A stretch of 64,000 bases of DNA from contig NZ_PXNQ02000005.1 of assembly GCF_003007735.2 (NCBI RefSeq), forward strand, positions 124,001 through 188,000. Reading direction: 5' to 3'. The position numbers and the translations under genes were made by a program. This DNA is from Paracoccus methylarcula. Lineage in GTDB: Bacteria > Pseudomonadota > Alphaproteobacteria > Rhodobacterales > Rhodobacteraceae. Under the pieces are notes generated by a model that was not told the origin of the DNA, made no database searches, and worked only from the letters and a program-made list of their open reading frames with translations. Shown in pieces: positions 29,825 to 38,741 of this stretch. The stretch's first letter is position 1; each line of letters opens with the position of its first letter.

Positions 29825-31624
29825 TCAGTGCTGGGCGCCGCCCCGTGCGGCGGAGGTCAATACTACATTCTTGATATCCGGTTGAACATTCGGTTTCGGC
29901 ATCTCGATCCGGAATGGCAGGCGCATGACGAAAGTCTTGCCTTCCACACCAAAGCTGGTTTCACCCTGGAGCTGAGTCGAGAATGCTTCGATCAATTGAC
30001 TTCCGAGACCGGTTCCCTCGGCCTCATTCTCTTGCTTTCCGATAGAGTTGACGATTTCCAGAACACCCGCGTCATCCGCCGCCTTGGTCAAGCTCACCCG
30101 CACCCATGCCGCGCTTTCGTCATCCGGTTTTCCAGCGTATTTCAGCGCGTTCGTGAAAGCTTCGGTTGCCAGCAGCGACAGGGGAACCGCCTGGTCGGGC
30201 AAGAGCGTCAATGGTTCGAGCCTGGTATCGACCCTCAAGTTCGATCCGGGTTCGACGGATACATTCACCATCTGGTTGATGATGTCGCCCAGCAGGCGGT
30301 CGGCTTCGACGGCATCGAGATGCTCGGCCTGGTAGAGATTTCGATAGATCGTGGCCAGAGCGGCCACCCGGTCCTGAACCGAGCGCAGGACGCGCTTGGC
30401 GTCGTTATCCTCGATGACGCGGCTTTGCATGTTGATGATCGAGCCGATCAGCTGGAGATTGTTCTTCACGCGGTGATGGAGTTCCTTGAGAAGCACGGTC
30501 TTCTCGGCAACCGCTGCCTCCATCGCCTCTTCGTCCCGGATCAGGATGCGGGCCATGTTGTGGAAGGTCTGGCTGACATCGGCGATCTCCGTCGGTGCGT
30601 CGGACAGAACCGGGGGAGCGATGTCCCGATTACCGATGGCAAAGCGGCGCATCTGGCCGCGAAGCTCGCTGATATGGCGCAAGACAAGGCGGAACACGGC
30701 GAAATAGGCAACGGCCAGCGACACCAGCCACAAGGTGACCGGAAACAATACGGCACCGAAACGCGACAGTTGCAGCACCCCCACACCGGCGATCTTGGGG
30801 CTCCAACTGCCAAGCGCATAGACCAGGCCCGGAACGACCGGAACCACGGTAAAGACGCGCAGCTCTCCGGTATTGGAATAATCGCGGAAGGTTGTCTCGG
30901 TCCTGGACAAGAGACTGACCAATTCGGTTCCCTGCGGCAGGATATCGGTCGCGCTGTCGCCGGAACCGCTATCGGCGGTCAGAATCTCGCCCCTGTGATT
31001 GAAGGTGGCAATCTTTGCGCCTTCCGTGCCGAAGCTGATCGAATGCGTCGAACGCAGCAATTCATGGGTCAGCGCGACAGCGATATATCCGAGCAGTTCC
31101 CGGTCCCGATAGAGCGGCTGCATGACCTGGATCACCGATGGATCGCCGTCGGAACCGTCGTCCAGAGAGGTGACAAGCGTCCCGGGTTCGTTGACGAAAT
31201 TCTGGTAGGCAGGGGATTCGCGCATATCGGCGACAGCATCGGACAAAGGTCCGGAATGACAGGTGCTTACCCCGTTCAGAGGCACGAAGCCGGCATAGAC
31301 ATAAGTTGCGCTGCGCTCGATGAAGTTCCGCATGAGATCGGAACAGTTCCGCTGCTGATCCATCGCATCCAGCACGCCCGGACCCAAGGCATCGGCCGAA
31401 CCCAATGCGCTTTGCAACAGCGCCCTCTCGCCCGATGCAGCGGATGCGGTGCGGCCGAGAAGCGCGATCTCGGCGCTGCGTTCCGCTTCCCGTGACAGGT
31501 TGAGGTTCTGGATCAGTGACATCAGGCCGATCGGCAGGATCGCGACGGAAAGCAGCATGCCAAGGCGGAAACCAAGCCGCTTGGTGAACTCCAGTCCTTC
31601 GGTCAGACGGCGCAGCGATACCAC
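29825..31624 (-). CDS. HisKA_2-type sensor histidine kinase of the general stress response locus
   Basis: The 599-residue kinase has a first membrane helix (about 21-40), a periplasmic sensor part of about 245 residues, a second helix (about 287-310), a HAMP-like linker, and the phosphoacceptor segment ELHHRVKNNLQ (H383/H384). The ATPase domain has an N-box TEAFTNALKYA near 487-497 and a G-box GTGLGSQLI. HHRVKNN kinases of this group (PhyK-like) phosphorylate PhyR. It lies 10 bases after ecfG, in one operon with nepR and ecfG. Extracytoplasmic sensing through the large loop is inferred. Confidence 0.9.
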   Translation of the reverse strand: MVSLRRLTEGLEFTKRLGFRLGMLLSVAILPIGLMSLIQNLNLSREAERSAEIALLGRTASAASGERALLQSALGSADALGPGVLDAMDQQRNCSDLMRNFIERSATYVYAGFVPLNGVSTCHSGPLSDAVADMRESPAYQNFVNEPGTLVTSLDDGSDGDPSVIQVMQPLYRDRELLGYIAVALTHELLRSTHSISFGTEGAKIATFNHRGEILTADSGSGDSATDILPQGTELVSLLSRTETTFRDYSNTGELRVFTVVPVVPGLVYALGSWSPKIAGVGVLQLSRFGAVLFPVTLWLVSLAVAYFAVFRLVLRHISELRGQMRRFAIGNRDIAPPVLSDAPTEIADVSQTFHNMARILIRDEEAMEAAVAEKTVLLKELHHRVKNNLQLIGSIINMQSRVIEDNDAKRVLRSVQDRVAALATIYRNLYQAEHLDAVEADRLLGDIINQMVNVSVEPGSNLRVDTRLEPLTLLPDQAVPLSLLATEAFTNALKYAGKPDDESAAWVRVSLTKAADDAGVLEIVNSIGKQENEAEGTGLGSQLIEAFSTQLQGETSFGVEGKTFVMRLPFRIEMPKPNVQPDIKNVVLTSAARGGAQH

Positions 31625-31634
31625 TTGAACAAGG

Positions 31635-32234
31635 TCAGCGGCGCACGGGTTGATTCGGTGCCATTACGGCGAGAGTGACCTGATCGTTCATGCTCAACTC
31701 TTCGTTTTCTTCCAGATGCAACAGTTCGGCCAGTTTGCGCCGACCACGATTTGCGCGTGATTTCACGGTTCCGATAGCCACCCCGGTCATCTCGGCAACT
31801 TCCTCATACGAGAAACCCGACGCTCCCACCAGAATCAATGCCTCGCGCTGTTCATCCGGCAATTGTTCAAAGGCCACACGGAAATCGCGCAAGGCCAGAC
31901 GCCCGTCATGATCCGGACGTGTCGAGAGGCGCGCGGCGTGAAGGCCATCGCTGTCGCTGACCTCCCGCTTCGTCTTGCGGCGGGCGGAATAGAATGTGTT
32001 TCGCAAGATTGTGAACAGCCATGCCCGCAGATTCGTCCCGGCCTGGAACTTGTCCATATTTGTCCATGCCTTGACGATGGTGTCCTGCACCAGATCATCC
32101 GCGGATGCACCCTCGCGTGTCAGCGACAGCGCAAATGCGCGCAACGCGGGAAGATGTTCGACCAGTTCTTCGCGCGGATCGGTCTGGGCGATGGCGTCTT
32201 TGCGCTCACCGCCGGATTTGTCGGCAGGTGTCAT
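31635..32234 (-). CDS. ecfG: ECF sigma factor EcfG (general stress response)
   Basis: The 199-residue protein has sigma region 2 (LRAFALSLTREGASADDLVQDTIVKAW) and region 4 (FEQLPDEQREALILVGASGFSYEEVAEMTGVAIGTVKSRANRGRRKL). The DLVQDT, GASGFSYEEVA and GTVKSR patterns are those of the EcfG group. It directs RNA polymerase to stress promoters and is held inactive by NepR. It starts 3 bases after nepR and precedes the kinase gene by 10. Confidence 0.95.
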   Translation of the reverse strand: MTPADKSGGERKDAIAQTDPREELVEHLPALRAFALSLTREGASADDLVQDTIVKAWTNMDKFQAGTNLRAWLFTILRNTFYSARRKTKREVSDSDGLHAARLSTRPDHDGRLALRDFRVAFEQLPDEQREALILVGASGFSYEEVAEMTGVAIGTVKSRANRGRRKLAELLHLEENEELSMNDQVTLAVMAPNQPVRR

Positions 32235-32237
32235 CTG

Positions 32238-32384
32238 TTACTCCTGCTCGCGCAATTTTTGCAGCAATTCAAGAAAACGATCGGGAATTTCGTCGGAACT
32301 GTCCTGTTCATACACCCGCCGCAAGTTCTCATCGATCTGCTTCTGGATCGCGTCCCTGCGGTTGTCTTCTCGCTTAGGTGTCAT
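32238..32384 (-). CDS. nepR: anti-sigma factor NepR
   Basis: A 48-residue protein with the NepR core QKQIDENLRRVYEQ...DEIPDRFLELLQKLREQ: two helices that clamp sigma regions 2 and 4 of EcfG. The phosphorylated sigma-like domain of PhyR pulls it away under stress. The start at 32384 is preferred because a likely EcfG promoter (-10 at 32424-32427) would begin the RNA near 32417. The ATG at 32417 (59 residues) would make the message leaderless. It lies 3 bases before ecfG and is divergent from phyR. Confidence 0.85.
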   Translation of the reverse strand: MTPKREDNRRDAIQKQIDENLRRVYEQDSSDEIPDRFLELLQKLREQE

Positions 32385-32423
32385 CTTTTCGTTAGTCCCG
32401 GTAATCTTGTGCGCCATCCTTCC

Positions 32424-32449
32424 AACATGTAGGGGTGGGTGATGGTTCC
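32424..32449 (-). promoter_or_regulatory. candidate EcfG-dependent promoter for nepR-ecfG
   Basis: On the minus strand GGAAC (32449-32445) is followed after 17 bases by TGTT (32427-32424). The EcfG consensus is GGAAC, 16-17 bases, CGTT, so only one base differs. Its position just ahead of nepR fits the autoregulation known for these loci. Confidence 0.55.
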
Positions 32450-32480
32450 GCGCAACCTGCGAAATTCGAGGATAGACGTC

Positions 32481-33284
32481 ATGTCCGCTGCAAATCTTGC
32501 CCAATCCGTCGGGCGCGAACTTCCATATCTGCGGCGCTACGCGCGCGCATTGACCGGCAGTCAGAAGGCAGGCGACACCTATGCCGCCGCGACCCTGGAG
32601 GCCATTCTTTCCGATCGCTCGGTGCTGGACGGAGAGAATGACACGCGCATCGGCCTGTTCCGCGCCTTTCACGCGATCTGGCAAAGTTCTGGCGAGCCGG
32701 TCGAGGAATCCGACCTGTCGGCCCGGGAAAAGGGCGCCCAGGACCGTTTGCGCAAGCTGACACCGAATTCACGCGAAGCCCTGCTCCTGCGCACCATAGA
32801 AGAGCTGCGTTACGATCAGATCGCCCATATCATGGGGATCGGCCAGCCAGAGGCAGAGGAACTGATCCAGATCGCCTTGAACGAAATGAGCGACGCGATT
32901 GCCGGCCGGGTCATGGTGATCGAGGATGAGACCATCATCGCCATGGATCTCAAGGGCATCGTGCAGGCGATGGGGCACGATGTCACCGGCATTGCCCGAA
33001 CCCATTCCGCCGCCATCGAACTGGCCGAAAGCGAGAGACCCGATCTGATCCTTGCCGACATTCAGCTTGCCGACGGATCTTCGGGGATCGATGCGGTCAA
33101 TGACCTGTTGCGGGACCTGGGTGAAATCCCGGTGATCTTCATCACCGCATTCCCGGACAGGCTGCTAACCGGCGACCGGCCCGAACCGGCCTTCCTGATC
33201 TCGAAACCCTATAACGAGGAACAGGTCCGCTCGGCCGTGTCTCAGGCGATGTTCTTCGCCACGACCGAGGGGCTGGAGGCCTGA
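32481..33284 (+). CDS. phyR: stress response regulator PhyR
   Basis: The 267-residue protein joins an ECF-sigma-like domain (about 1-135, with ALLLRTIEELRYDQIAHIMGIGQPEAEELIQ resembling region 4) to a receiver domain (140-267). The phosphoacceptor is D193 (LADIQLADGSSG), with T222 (FITAF) and K242 (ISKPY). On phosphorylation the sigma mimic binds NepR and frees EcfG. GAGGA stands eight bases before the ATG at 32481; upstream in-frame starts are not used. It is divergent from nepR-ecfG across 96 bases. Confidence 0.95.
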   Translation: MSAANLAQSVGRELPYLRRYARALTGSQKAGDTYAAATLEAILSDRSVLDGENDTRIGLFRAFHAIWQSSGEPVEESDLSAREKGAQDRLRKLTPNSREALLLRTIEELRYDQIAHIMGIGQPEAEELIQIALNEMSDAIAGRVMVIEDETIIAMDLKGIVQAMGHDVTGIARTHSAAIELAESERPDLILADIQLADGSSGIDAVNDLLRDLGEIPVIFITAFPDRLLTGDRPEPAFLISKPYNEEQVRSAVSQAMFFATTEGLEA

Positions 33285-33326
33285 GGCCGTTCCGGCAATC
33301 GCAGGGGTGGTAACAGGCCCCTTGCC

Positions 33327-34199
33327 TCACCCCGTCTCGATCGGTTGCCGCGCCGCGCGCGCGATCCGCAGGCGTTTCCTGTGGGCAAGCTCGATATTGA
33401 TCACCGCACCCAGAAGCACGGAAAAGCCAGCGAGATAGAACCACATCAGAAGTGCGACAACCGTGCCGATGGAGCCGTAGATCCTGTTATAGCTGTTGAA
33501 GCTGCCAAGATATGCCGAGAAGCCTATCGACGCGGCGGCCCATAGGAGCGTGGCGAACAATCCGCCCCATGTCAGCAGGGGGGTTCGCGACGCCTTCACG
33601 TTCGGGCCGTAGCGATACAGGATGCCTATCCCCAGAATGACCAGCAGGAACATTCCCGCCCAGGGCAACGCGGTCAGGAACCATGCGCGGACTTGCCCGA
33701 TGACCAGGAAGTTCAACAAGATGGGTATGATGACGATGGTGGCCATTCCGGCCAATGACACCCCGACAATCGCCAATGTCAGCAGATAGGCCCTGATGAA
33801 GCGAAAGATCGTGGAGCGCCGACGCACCCCGTGAGCCGCGTTCAGCCCATTGATCAGGGCATCGACTCCCGCCCGCGCCGAGATGGTCGCGACCAGGAAG
33901 GAGACAAGGGACGCCCATCCGATGGAGGTGCGACCGGCAGCGGTCAGCGATCTGATCTGGGTGTCTATGATTCCCGCCGCGCCATCGGGAAGAAACTCGT
34001 GGGCGACTTCCACATAGGCCATGATGACATTTGGATCAAACCACAGGCTCCAAAGCGCAATGATCGCGGCAAGGCCGGGAAAAACGGCAAACATCGCATA
34101 GAAGGCCACGCCCGCAGCGATGAGACCCATATGGATCTTGTCCATCCGGTCAAGAACCGCTTGCCAGAAGGACCAGAGCTCTCGGAACGCGTATAGCAT
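33327..34199 (-). CDS. YihY/BrkB family membrane protein
   Basis: A 290-residue inner-membrane protein with about six helices. It has the family segments KIHMGLIAAGVAFYAMFAVFPGLAAIIALW near the start, LNAAHGVRRRSTIFRF in the middle, and YGSIGTVVALLMWFYLAGFSVLLGAVINIEL near the end. The family was once called ribonuclease BN; its role is unknown, possibly transport. The start at 34199 has GAGGAAAA upstream; the longer frame runs into dnaQ and is rejected. It lies 53 bp downstream of dnaQ on the same strand. Confidence 0.9.
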   Translation of the reverse strand: MLYAFRELWSFWQAVLDRMDKIHMGLIAAGVAFYAMFAVFPGLAAIIALWSLWFDPNVIMAYVEVAHEFLPDGAAGIIDTQIRSLTAAGRTSIGWASLVSFLVATISARAGVDALINGLNAAHGVRRRSTIFRFIRAYLLTLAIVGVSLAGMATIVIIPILLNFLVIGQVRAWFLTALPWAGMFLLVILGIGILYRYGPNVKASRTPLLTWGGLFATLLWAAASIGFSAYLGSFNSYNRIYGSIGTVVALLMWFYLAGFSVLLGAVINIELAHRKRLRIARAARQPIETG

Positions 34200-34252
34200 G
34201 GGCTTTTCCTCGATCTTGTCCGACTTTGCCCGGTTCCAGCTTCGACTGGATC

Positions 34253-34960
34253 TCAACCGGTGTAACGCGCCCAAATGGATGCATCGCCCATTTTCGAAAC
34301 AAGCTCGGCATGCGCTGCCGCCTCGGTCTCGGTCAATCGAGACGGTAGCGGTCTCGGCCGCGACAGGGGGCGTATCGTGGTTGGAGCGGCCTGGTCTTCG
34401 TCTTCGGATTTCTCCTCGCTTGGTTGATCGAGCACGAGGTCGGGTTGCCGCCCTCCGATCAGTTCGAGATATACCTCTGCCAGAAGCTCCGAATCCAGCA
34501 GGGCGCCGTGTAGCTCGCGCCCGGAATTGTCCACGCGGAAGCGTCTGCAAAGCGCATCCAGGGACGCCGGGGCACCGGGAAATTTCTCGCGAGCCAAAGC
34601 CAGGGTATCGAGAGCGCGGCCCCATGGAAGGGTGGGCAGACCCGCGCGCTTCAGTTCCGCGTTCAGGAACTTCATGTCAAAGCTGGCATTATGGATCACC
34701 AGCTTGGCGTCATCCCCTACGAAATCGAGGAAATCCTGGGCGATTTCCGCGAATTTCGGCTTGTCGCGCAGGAGATCGTCGCCAAGGCCATGGACCTCGA
34801 ACGCCTCGGTAGGCATGAAACGTTCCGGGTTGATATAGACGTGAAAGGTCCGGCCTGTCGGCAAATGGTTGAGCAATTCGAGCGCGCCGATTTCGACGAT
34901 ACGGTCATCCTTTTCCGCATCGAAGCCGGTGGTTTCGGTATCCAGGACGATCTCACGCAT
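34253..34960 (-). CDS. dnaQ: DNA polymerase III epsilon subunit
   Basis: DnaQ is the 3'-5' proofreading exonuclease of the replicative polymerase. The 235-residue protein has the DEDDh motifs: DTETTGF at 7-13, [13 protein letters not shown] in the middle, and [18 protein letters not shown] with the catalytic His and Asp. A charged C-terminal tail (after about 180) should bind the alpha subunit. It overlaps coaE by 8 bases, making the conserved aroE-coaE-dnaQ operon that leads away from the origin. Confidence 0.96.
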   Translation of the reverse strand: MREIVLDTETTGFDAEKDDRIVEIGALELLNHLPTGRTFHVYINPERFMPTEAFEVHGLGDDLLRDKPKFAEIAQDFLDFVGDDAKLVIHNASFDMKFLNAELKRAGLPTLPWGRALDTLALAREKFPGAPASLDALCRRFRVDNSGRELHGALLDSELLAEVYLELIGGRQPDLVLDQPSEEKSEDEDQAAPTTIRPLSRPRPLPSRLTETEAAAHAELVSKMGDASIWARYTG

Positions 34961-35540
34961 TCGTCACAATCTCCCTGCAAATTCGTTCGACGGCGGAGCG
35001 GGCGCCTTCCAGCGTATCGGTCGGAATGATCCAATCGGCACGCGCACGTTTTTCCGCATCGGGCATCTGGCGCGAAAGGATCATCCGGAAATGCTCTTCT
35101 GTCATACCGGGCCGCGAGAGTACACGCTCGCGCTGGATCTCCGCATGTGTTGAAACGACGGCCACACCGTCCAGCTGCCGTTCCGAACCGCCCTCGAAAA
35201 GCAAGGGTATATCCAGCACCACGATCTGCCTGGCGGCATGTTCACGAATGAAATTTTCCCGGTCTTGCGCAACGAGCGGATGAACGATCGCTTCCAGGTC
35301 TTTCAGCGCATCGGGATCCTCGGCCAGGATCCGTTTCAATGCTTCGCGATCAATACCGTCATTGCCGAGGCTTCCTGGAAATCTGGCTGCGATCGGCTTT
35401 ACCGCCGCGCCTCCGGGCGCATAGAGCCGATGCACCGCCTCATCGGCATCCCATACCGGGTATCCGAGATCGTGAAACATCCTTGCGGTGGTCGATTTCC
35501 CCATGCCAATGCTGCCGGTCAGGCCAAGCTTGTAGGTCAT
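34953..35540 (-). CDS. coaE: dephospho-CoA kinase
   Basis: CoaE phosphorylates dephospho-CoA in the last step of coenzyme A synthesis. The 195-residue protein has the P-loop [14 protein letters not shown] near 6-19, [14 protein letters not shown] near 33-46, and [13 protein letters not shown] with [16 protein letters not shown], typical of the family. It overlaps aroE upstream (ATGA) and dnaQ downstream (8 bases), so all three are translated together. Confidence 0.96.
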   Translation of the reverse strand: MTYKLGLTGSIGMGKSTTARMFHDLGYPVWDADEAVHRLYAPGGAAVKPIAARFPGSLGNDGIDREALKRILAEDPDALKDLEAIVHPLVAQDRENFIREHAARQIVVLDIPLLFEGGSERQLDGVAVVSTHAEIQRERVLSRPGMTEEHFRMILSRQMPDAEKRARADWIIPTDTLEGARSAVERICREIVTNA

Positions 35541-36391
35541 TCAAGAACGATCCGGCGGGTTTCGTCATCAACGGTCGGACGCTGACCGAACCAGCGCTCG
35601 AATCCCGGTGCGGCCTGGTGCAGCAGCATTCCCAACCCGTCCACTATGCGGCATCCGCGCGCCTGCGCTTCGGCCAGAAACGGCGTGATCAGCGGTGTAT
35701 AGACGAGGTCGGTGACCAGAGCGTCCGGCGATAGCGCATCGAGCGGGATTCGCAACGGCTGCTTGCCCCGCATCCCCAAGGATGTCGCGTTCACGACCGT
35801 CGCGGAACCTTCCAGCATGTTACCCGCCTGTGCCCAGTCATAAACGATGACACGTGCGCCGAATTCCGAACGGATCTGCTCGGACCGGACCCTGGTTCGA
35901 TTGGTGATCCGGAGTTCACCCACGCCGCTGTCGAGCAGGGATGCGACTACGGCCCGCGCTGCGCCACCGGCCCCGATAATGGCCGCGGGTCCGCGATCCG
36001 GAACCCATTCAGGCGCGGATTGCCGCAGATTGGCGATAAAGCCGTAGCCGTCCGTATTGTCGGCGTGGATCTTGCCATCCGGTCGGAAAATCAATGTGTT
36101 CGCCGCCCCGATCAATGCGGCACGATCCGTGACCACATCCGCCAGCGTAAGCACCGCCTCCTTGTGGGGGATGGTTACGTTGATGCCGACAAATCCCAGC
36201 CTGGGAAGCGCCCGTAGCATCTCGGCGAGATTTTCGGGCATGACCGGCATGGGGATGTAATACCCGTCGATCGCGTAGCGCTTCAACCAATGTGCATGGA
36301 GTTTCGGTGATCGTGAATGCGCAATCGGCAGCCCGATCACGCCGGCGAGGGGGGCGTGCCGGATCTCGCTGATAGGCGTGTCTTCAGTCAT
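35537..36391 (-). CDS. aroE: shikimate dehydrogenase (NADP+)
   Basis: AroE reduces 3-dehydroshikimate in aromatic amino acid synthesis. The 284-residue protein has [19 protein letters not shown] near the N-terminus (substrate-binding Ser pair), [11 protein letters not shown] with the catalytic Lys, NTDGYGF, the NADP site [15 protein letters not shown] and the end segment [15 protein letters not shown]. It is the first gene left of the origin and leads the aroE-coaE-dnaQ operon. The maf gene often found beside it in relatives is absent. Confidence 0.96.
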   Translation of the reverse strand: MTEDTPISEIRHAPLAGVIGLPIAHSRSPKLHAHWLKRYAIDGYYIPMPVMPENLAEMLRALPRLGFVGINVTIPHKEAVLTLADVVTDRAALIGAANTLIFRPDGKIHADNTDGYGFIANLRQSAPEWVPDRGPAAIIGAGGAARAVVASLLDSGVGELRITNRTRVRSEQIRSEFGARVIVYDWAQAGNMLEGSATVVNATSLGMRGKQPLRIPLDALSPDALVTDLVYTPLITPFLAEAQARGCRIVDGLGMLLHQAAPGFERWFGQRPTVDDETRRIVLE

Positions 36392-36611
36392 TTCTCACTA
36401 TGCTTTGCCATTTTTCGGGATTGTAGCAGAGTGTCGACCGATCGCGTGGGGGAAATGAGATCCTTGCCGGAGTCGGGACCGTGGTTGTGGCGCAATGGAC
36501 TCACCCTTGTGGATGAAACATGCGGATATCTTCGGGAGAATCCGTTGATAAGGCCGACACCCCCGCGGATCTTCCCTGAACGGCCTGGAACCAAGCATGA
36601 ACGGTCCCGGA

Positions 36612-36629
36612 TTGTCCACAGGTGGACAA
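36612..36629. promoter_or_regulatory. inverted pair of DnaA-like boxes
   Basis: TTGTCCACAGGTGGACAA is a perfect 8-2-8 palindrome made of two facing DnaA-like sequences, one differing from TTATCCACA by one base. It lies 60 bp left of the first perfect box. Confidence 0.5.
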
Positions 36630-36689
36630 AGCTGTCCCGCCAATCTGCCACCTGTTGATAACATTCTGATCAGGATTGATTCCCCAGAT

Positions 36690-36698
36690 TTATCCACA
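36690..36698 (+). promoter_or_regulatory. DnaA box (perfect)
   Basis: TTATCCACA, an exact match to the high-affinity DnaA box, at the left edge of the AT-rich stretch. Confidence 0.8.
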
Positions 36699-36737
36699 AT
36701 TTAATTGTTTGTTTTTAAATAATATTTATATCAATTA
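36699..36737. other. AT-rich unwinding element candidate
   Basis: Apart from three G and two or three C, this stretch is all A and T, in a region that is otherwise GC-rich. It lies between the two perfect DnaA boxes, as expected for the site where the duplex opens. Confidence 0.65.
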
Positions 36738-36754
36738 CCGAAGCTTGTTCCTGC

Positions 36755-36763
36755 TTATCCACA
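36755..36763 (+). promoter_or_regulatory. DnaA box (perfect)
   Basis: A second exact TTATCCACA in the same orientation as the first, 65 bp to its right. Confidence 0.8.
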
Positions 36764-36885
36764 GTCGTGGAATCTTTGGAAGGAGATGTAGACAACCGGA
36801 TGATCCCATTCTCCCCAGCCCCTATAACAACAACATTCCTTTCTATCTTCTTCTTATTTAGATAGGGCTCAGCGGGAGAATTTTC

Positions 36886-37332
36886 ATGACCGAGCTATTC
36901 CTGACCATCTATCCTTATGTGAAAGCATTCCACGTGATGGCCGTGCTCTCCTGGATGGCTGGTCTGTTCTATCTGCCGCGCTTGTTCGTCTATCATGCGG
37001 AACGCGGCATGGAGGATGGTGAGCCCGGGCGCAGTTTTTCCATTATGGAAGGCAAGCTTCTGGCTTTCATCATGCGTCCGGCAATGATCGCGGTGTGGAT
37101 CAGTGGGTTGTGCTTGGCATTTACCCCCGGAATCGTGGATTGGTCGTTGATCTGGCCCTGGGTCAAGATGGCATGTGTTCTGGCGATGACCTGGTTTCAC
37201 GGATGGTGTGCGACTCAAAGGCAGTGTCTGGCGCGTGGGGAGTCGTCTGGAGGCAGACGCTATCGCATGATGAACGAGGTTCCGACATTGCTGATGATCC
37301 TGATCGTTCTTTCGGTGATCGTGAAATACTGA
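36886..37332 (+). CDS. hemJ: protoporphyrinogen IX oxidase HemJ
   Basis: HemJ oxidises protoporphyrinogen IX in haem synthesis in bacteria without HemG or HemY. The 148-residue inner-membrane protein has four helices. The first carries the conserved His in YVKAFHVMAVLSWMAGLFYLPRLFVYHAE, and a Lys follows in GKLLAFIMRPAMIAVWISG. It is the first gene right of the putative origin; CGGGAGAA precedes the ATG. It was formerly UPF0093 or CopD-like. Confidence 0.92.
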   Translation: MTELFLTIYPYVKAFHVMAVLSWMAGLFYLPRLFVYHAERGMEDGEPGRSFSIMEGKLLAFIMRPAMIAVWISGLCLAFTPGIVDWSLIWPWVKMACVLAMTWFHGWCATQRQCLARGESSGGRRYRMMNEVPTLLMILIVLSVIVKY

Positions 37333-37459
37333 CCCTGATGATTGACTCGAGGTCCATTGAAGCTTATTTGACGCTCAAACCCGGCCGTCCGGTGCGGGAT
37401 TCTCCATTATATTCATGATTGCGCCGGGTCTCATTCTCTGGCGTTCACGAGGTTACAAG

Positions 37460-38731
37460 ATGAGCGAAGAGCGCCTTAACCTGTCCGAGCTTAAAGCCAA
37501 GAGCCCGGCCGATCTGCTATCGATGGCGGAAGAGTGGGAAATCGAGAACGCCTCGACCATGCGCAAGGGCGAGATGATGTTCTCGATCCTGAAGGAACAT
37601 GCCGAAGAGGGCTGGGATATCGGCGGAGAGGGCGTTCTGGAGGTGGTACAGGACGGGTTCGGGTTCTTGCGCTCGACCGAAGCCAATTATCTTCCCGGCC
37701 CTGACGACATCTATGTGAGCCCGGATATGATCCGTCAGTTCTCCCTGCGAACTGGCGATACCGTCGAGGGTGTGATCCGTGCGCCGGGGGAGAACGAGCG
37801 TTACTTCGCCCTTACGAAAGTCGAGCGGATCAATTTCTCGGATCCCGAGAAGGCCCGGCACAAGGTTGCCTTCGACAACCTGACCCCGCTTTACCCCAAT
37901 CAGCGATTGAACATGGAGATCGAGGACCCGACGATCAAGGACCGCAGTGCACGGATCATCGATCTGGTCGCGCCAATCGGCAAAGGACAGCGATCCTTGA
38001 TCGTGGCACCCCCCCGTACCGGTAAGACGGTACTCCTGCAGAATATTGCGCATTCCATCGAACGTAATCATCCGGAGTGCTACCTGATCGTTTTGCTGAT
38101 CGATGAGCGTCCCGAAGAAGTTACCGATATGCAACGGAGCGTGCGTGGTGAGGTCGTTTCTTCGACCTTCGATGAACCGGCGAGCCGACATGTTGCCGTG
38201 AGTGAGATGGTAATTGAAAAAGCCAAGCGTCTGGTTGAGCATAAGCGAGATGTTGTTATTCTTCTCGACTCAATCACAAGACTTGGTAGGGCATTTAACA
38301 CAACCGTTCCGAGTTCGGGCAAGGTGCTTACTGGTGGTGTCGATGCGAATGCGTTGCAAAGGCCCAAGCGATTCTTTGGCGCGGCGCGGAATATCGAGGA
38401 AGGCGGTTCCCTGACGATCATTGCCACTGCGCTGATCGATACGGGTTCGCGGATGGATGAGGTCATCTTTGAAGAGTTCAAGGGGACGGGCAACAGCGAG
38501 ATCGTGCTTGATCGCAAAGTCGCCGACAAGCGCGTGTTCCCGGCAATGGATATTCTGAAATCCGGCACTCGGAAAGAGGAACTTCTGGTCGAGGCGAGGG
38601 ATCTGCAAAAGACATATCTTCTTCGGCGGATCCTCAATCCGATGGGAACGACCGATGCTGTTGAATTCCTGATTTCGAAATTGAAGCAAACGAAGACCAA
38701 TTCCGAGTTCTTCGATTCAATGAACGCCTGA
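37460..38731 (+). CDS. rho: transcription termination factor Rho
   Basis: Rho is the hexameric RNA helicase that ends untranslated transcripts. The 423-residue protein has an N-terminal [19 protein letters not shown] helix bundle and a cold-shock-like RNA-binding domain ([17 protein letters not shown], near 52-68). The ATPase has Walker [27 protein letters not shown] and the Q-loop segment [12 protein letters not shown]. The start at 37460 has GAGG upstream; the longer frame is not used. It lies between hemJ and mnmE. Confidence 0.97.
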   Translation: MSEERLNLSELKAKSPADLLSMAEEWEIENASTMRKGEMMFSILKEHAEEGWDIGGEGVLEVVQDGFGFLRSTEANYLPGPDDIYVSPDMIRQFSLRTGDTVEGVIRAPGENERYFALTKVERINFSDPEKARHKVAFDNLTPLYPNQRLNMEIEDPTIKDRSARIIDLVAPIGKGQRSLIVAPPRTGKTVLLQNIAHSIERNHPECYLIVLLIDERPEEVTDMQRSVRGEVVSSTFDEPASRHVAVSEMVIEKAKRLVEHKRDVVILLDSITRLGRAFNTTVPSSGKVLTGGVDANALQRPKRFFGAARNIEEGGSLTIIATALIDTGSRMDEVIFEEFKGTGNSEIVLDRKVADKRVFPAMDILKSGTRKEELLVEARDLQKTYLLRRILNPMGTTDAVEFLISKLKQTKTNSEFFDSMNA

Positions 38732-38741
38732 CGAGATTACC

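Larger units (their letters stand above)
36392..36885. other. putative chromosomal replication origin (oriC)
   Basis: This 494-bp gap is free of convincing genes. It holds two perfect DnaA boxes TTATCCACA (36690-36698 and 36755-36763) and one-mismatch boxes at 36508-36516 (minus), 36612-36620 and 36653-36661 (minus). An almost pure A/T run of about 40 bases (36698-36737) lies between the two perfect boxes. The gene to its left (aroE) is on the minus strand and the gene to its right (hemJ) is on the plus strand. The rho-mnmE-mnmG-rsmG-parAB run lies beside it. In several alphaproteobacteria oriC sits in this neighbourhood near hem genes. Confidence 0.85.

Noticed and set aside
29813..31495. 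Plus-strand open frame of 560 codons
   Set aside because: Antisense to the stress histidine kinase; no family pattern.
36388..36697. Two overlapping minus-strand frames of 87 and 99 codons in the origin gap
   Set aside because: No ribosome site or recognisable product; the region is better explained as oriC.
36701..36718. Possible CtrA site in the origin (two TTAA elements)
   Set aside because: The spacing is 10 bases, while CtrA sites need TTAA-N7-TTAA.
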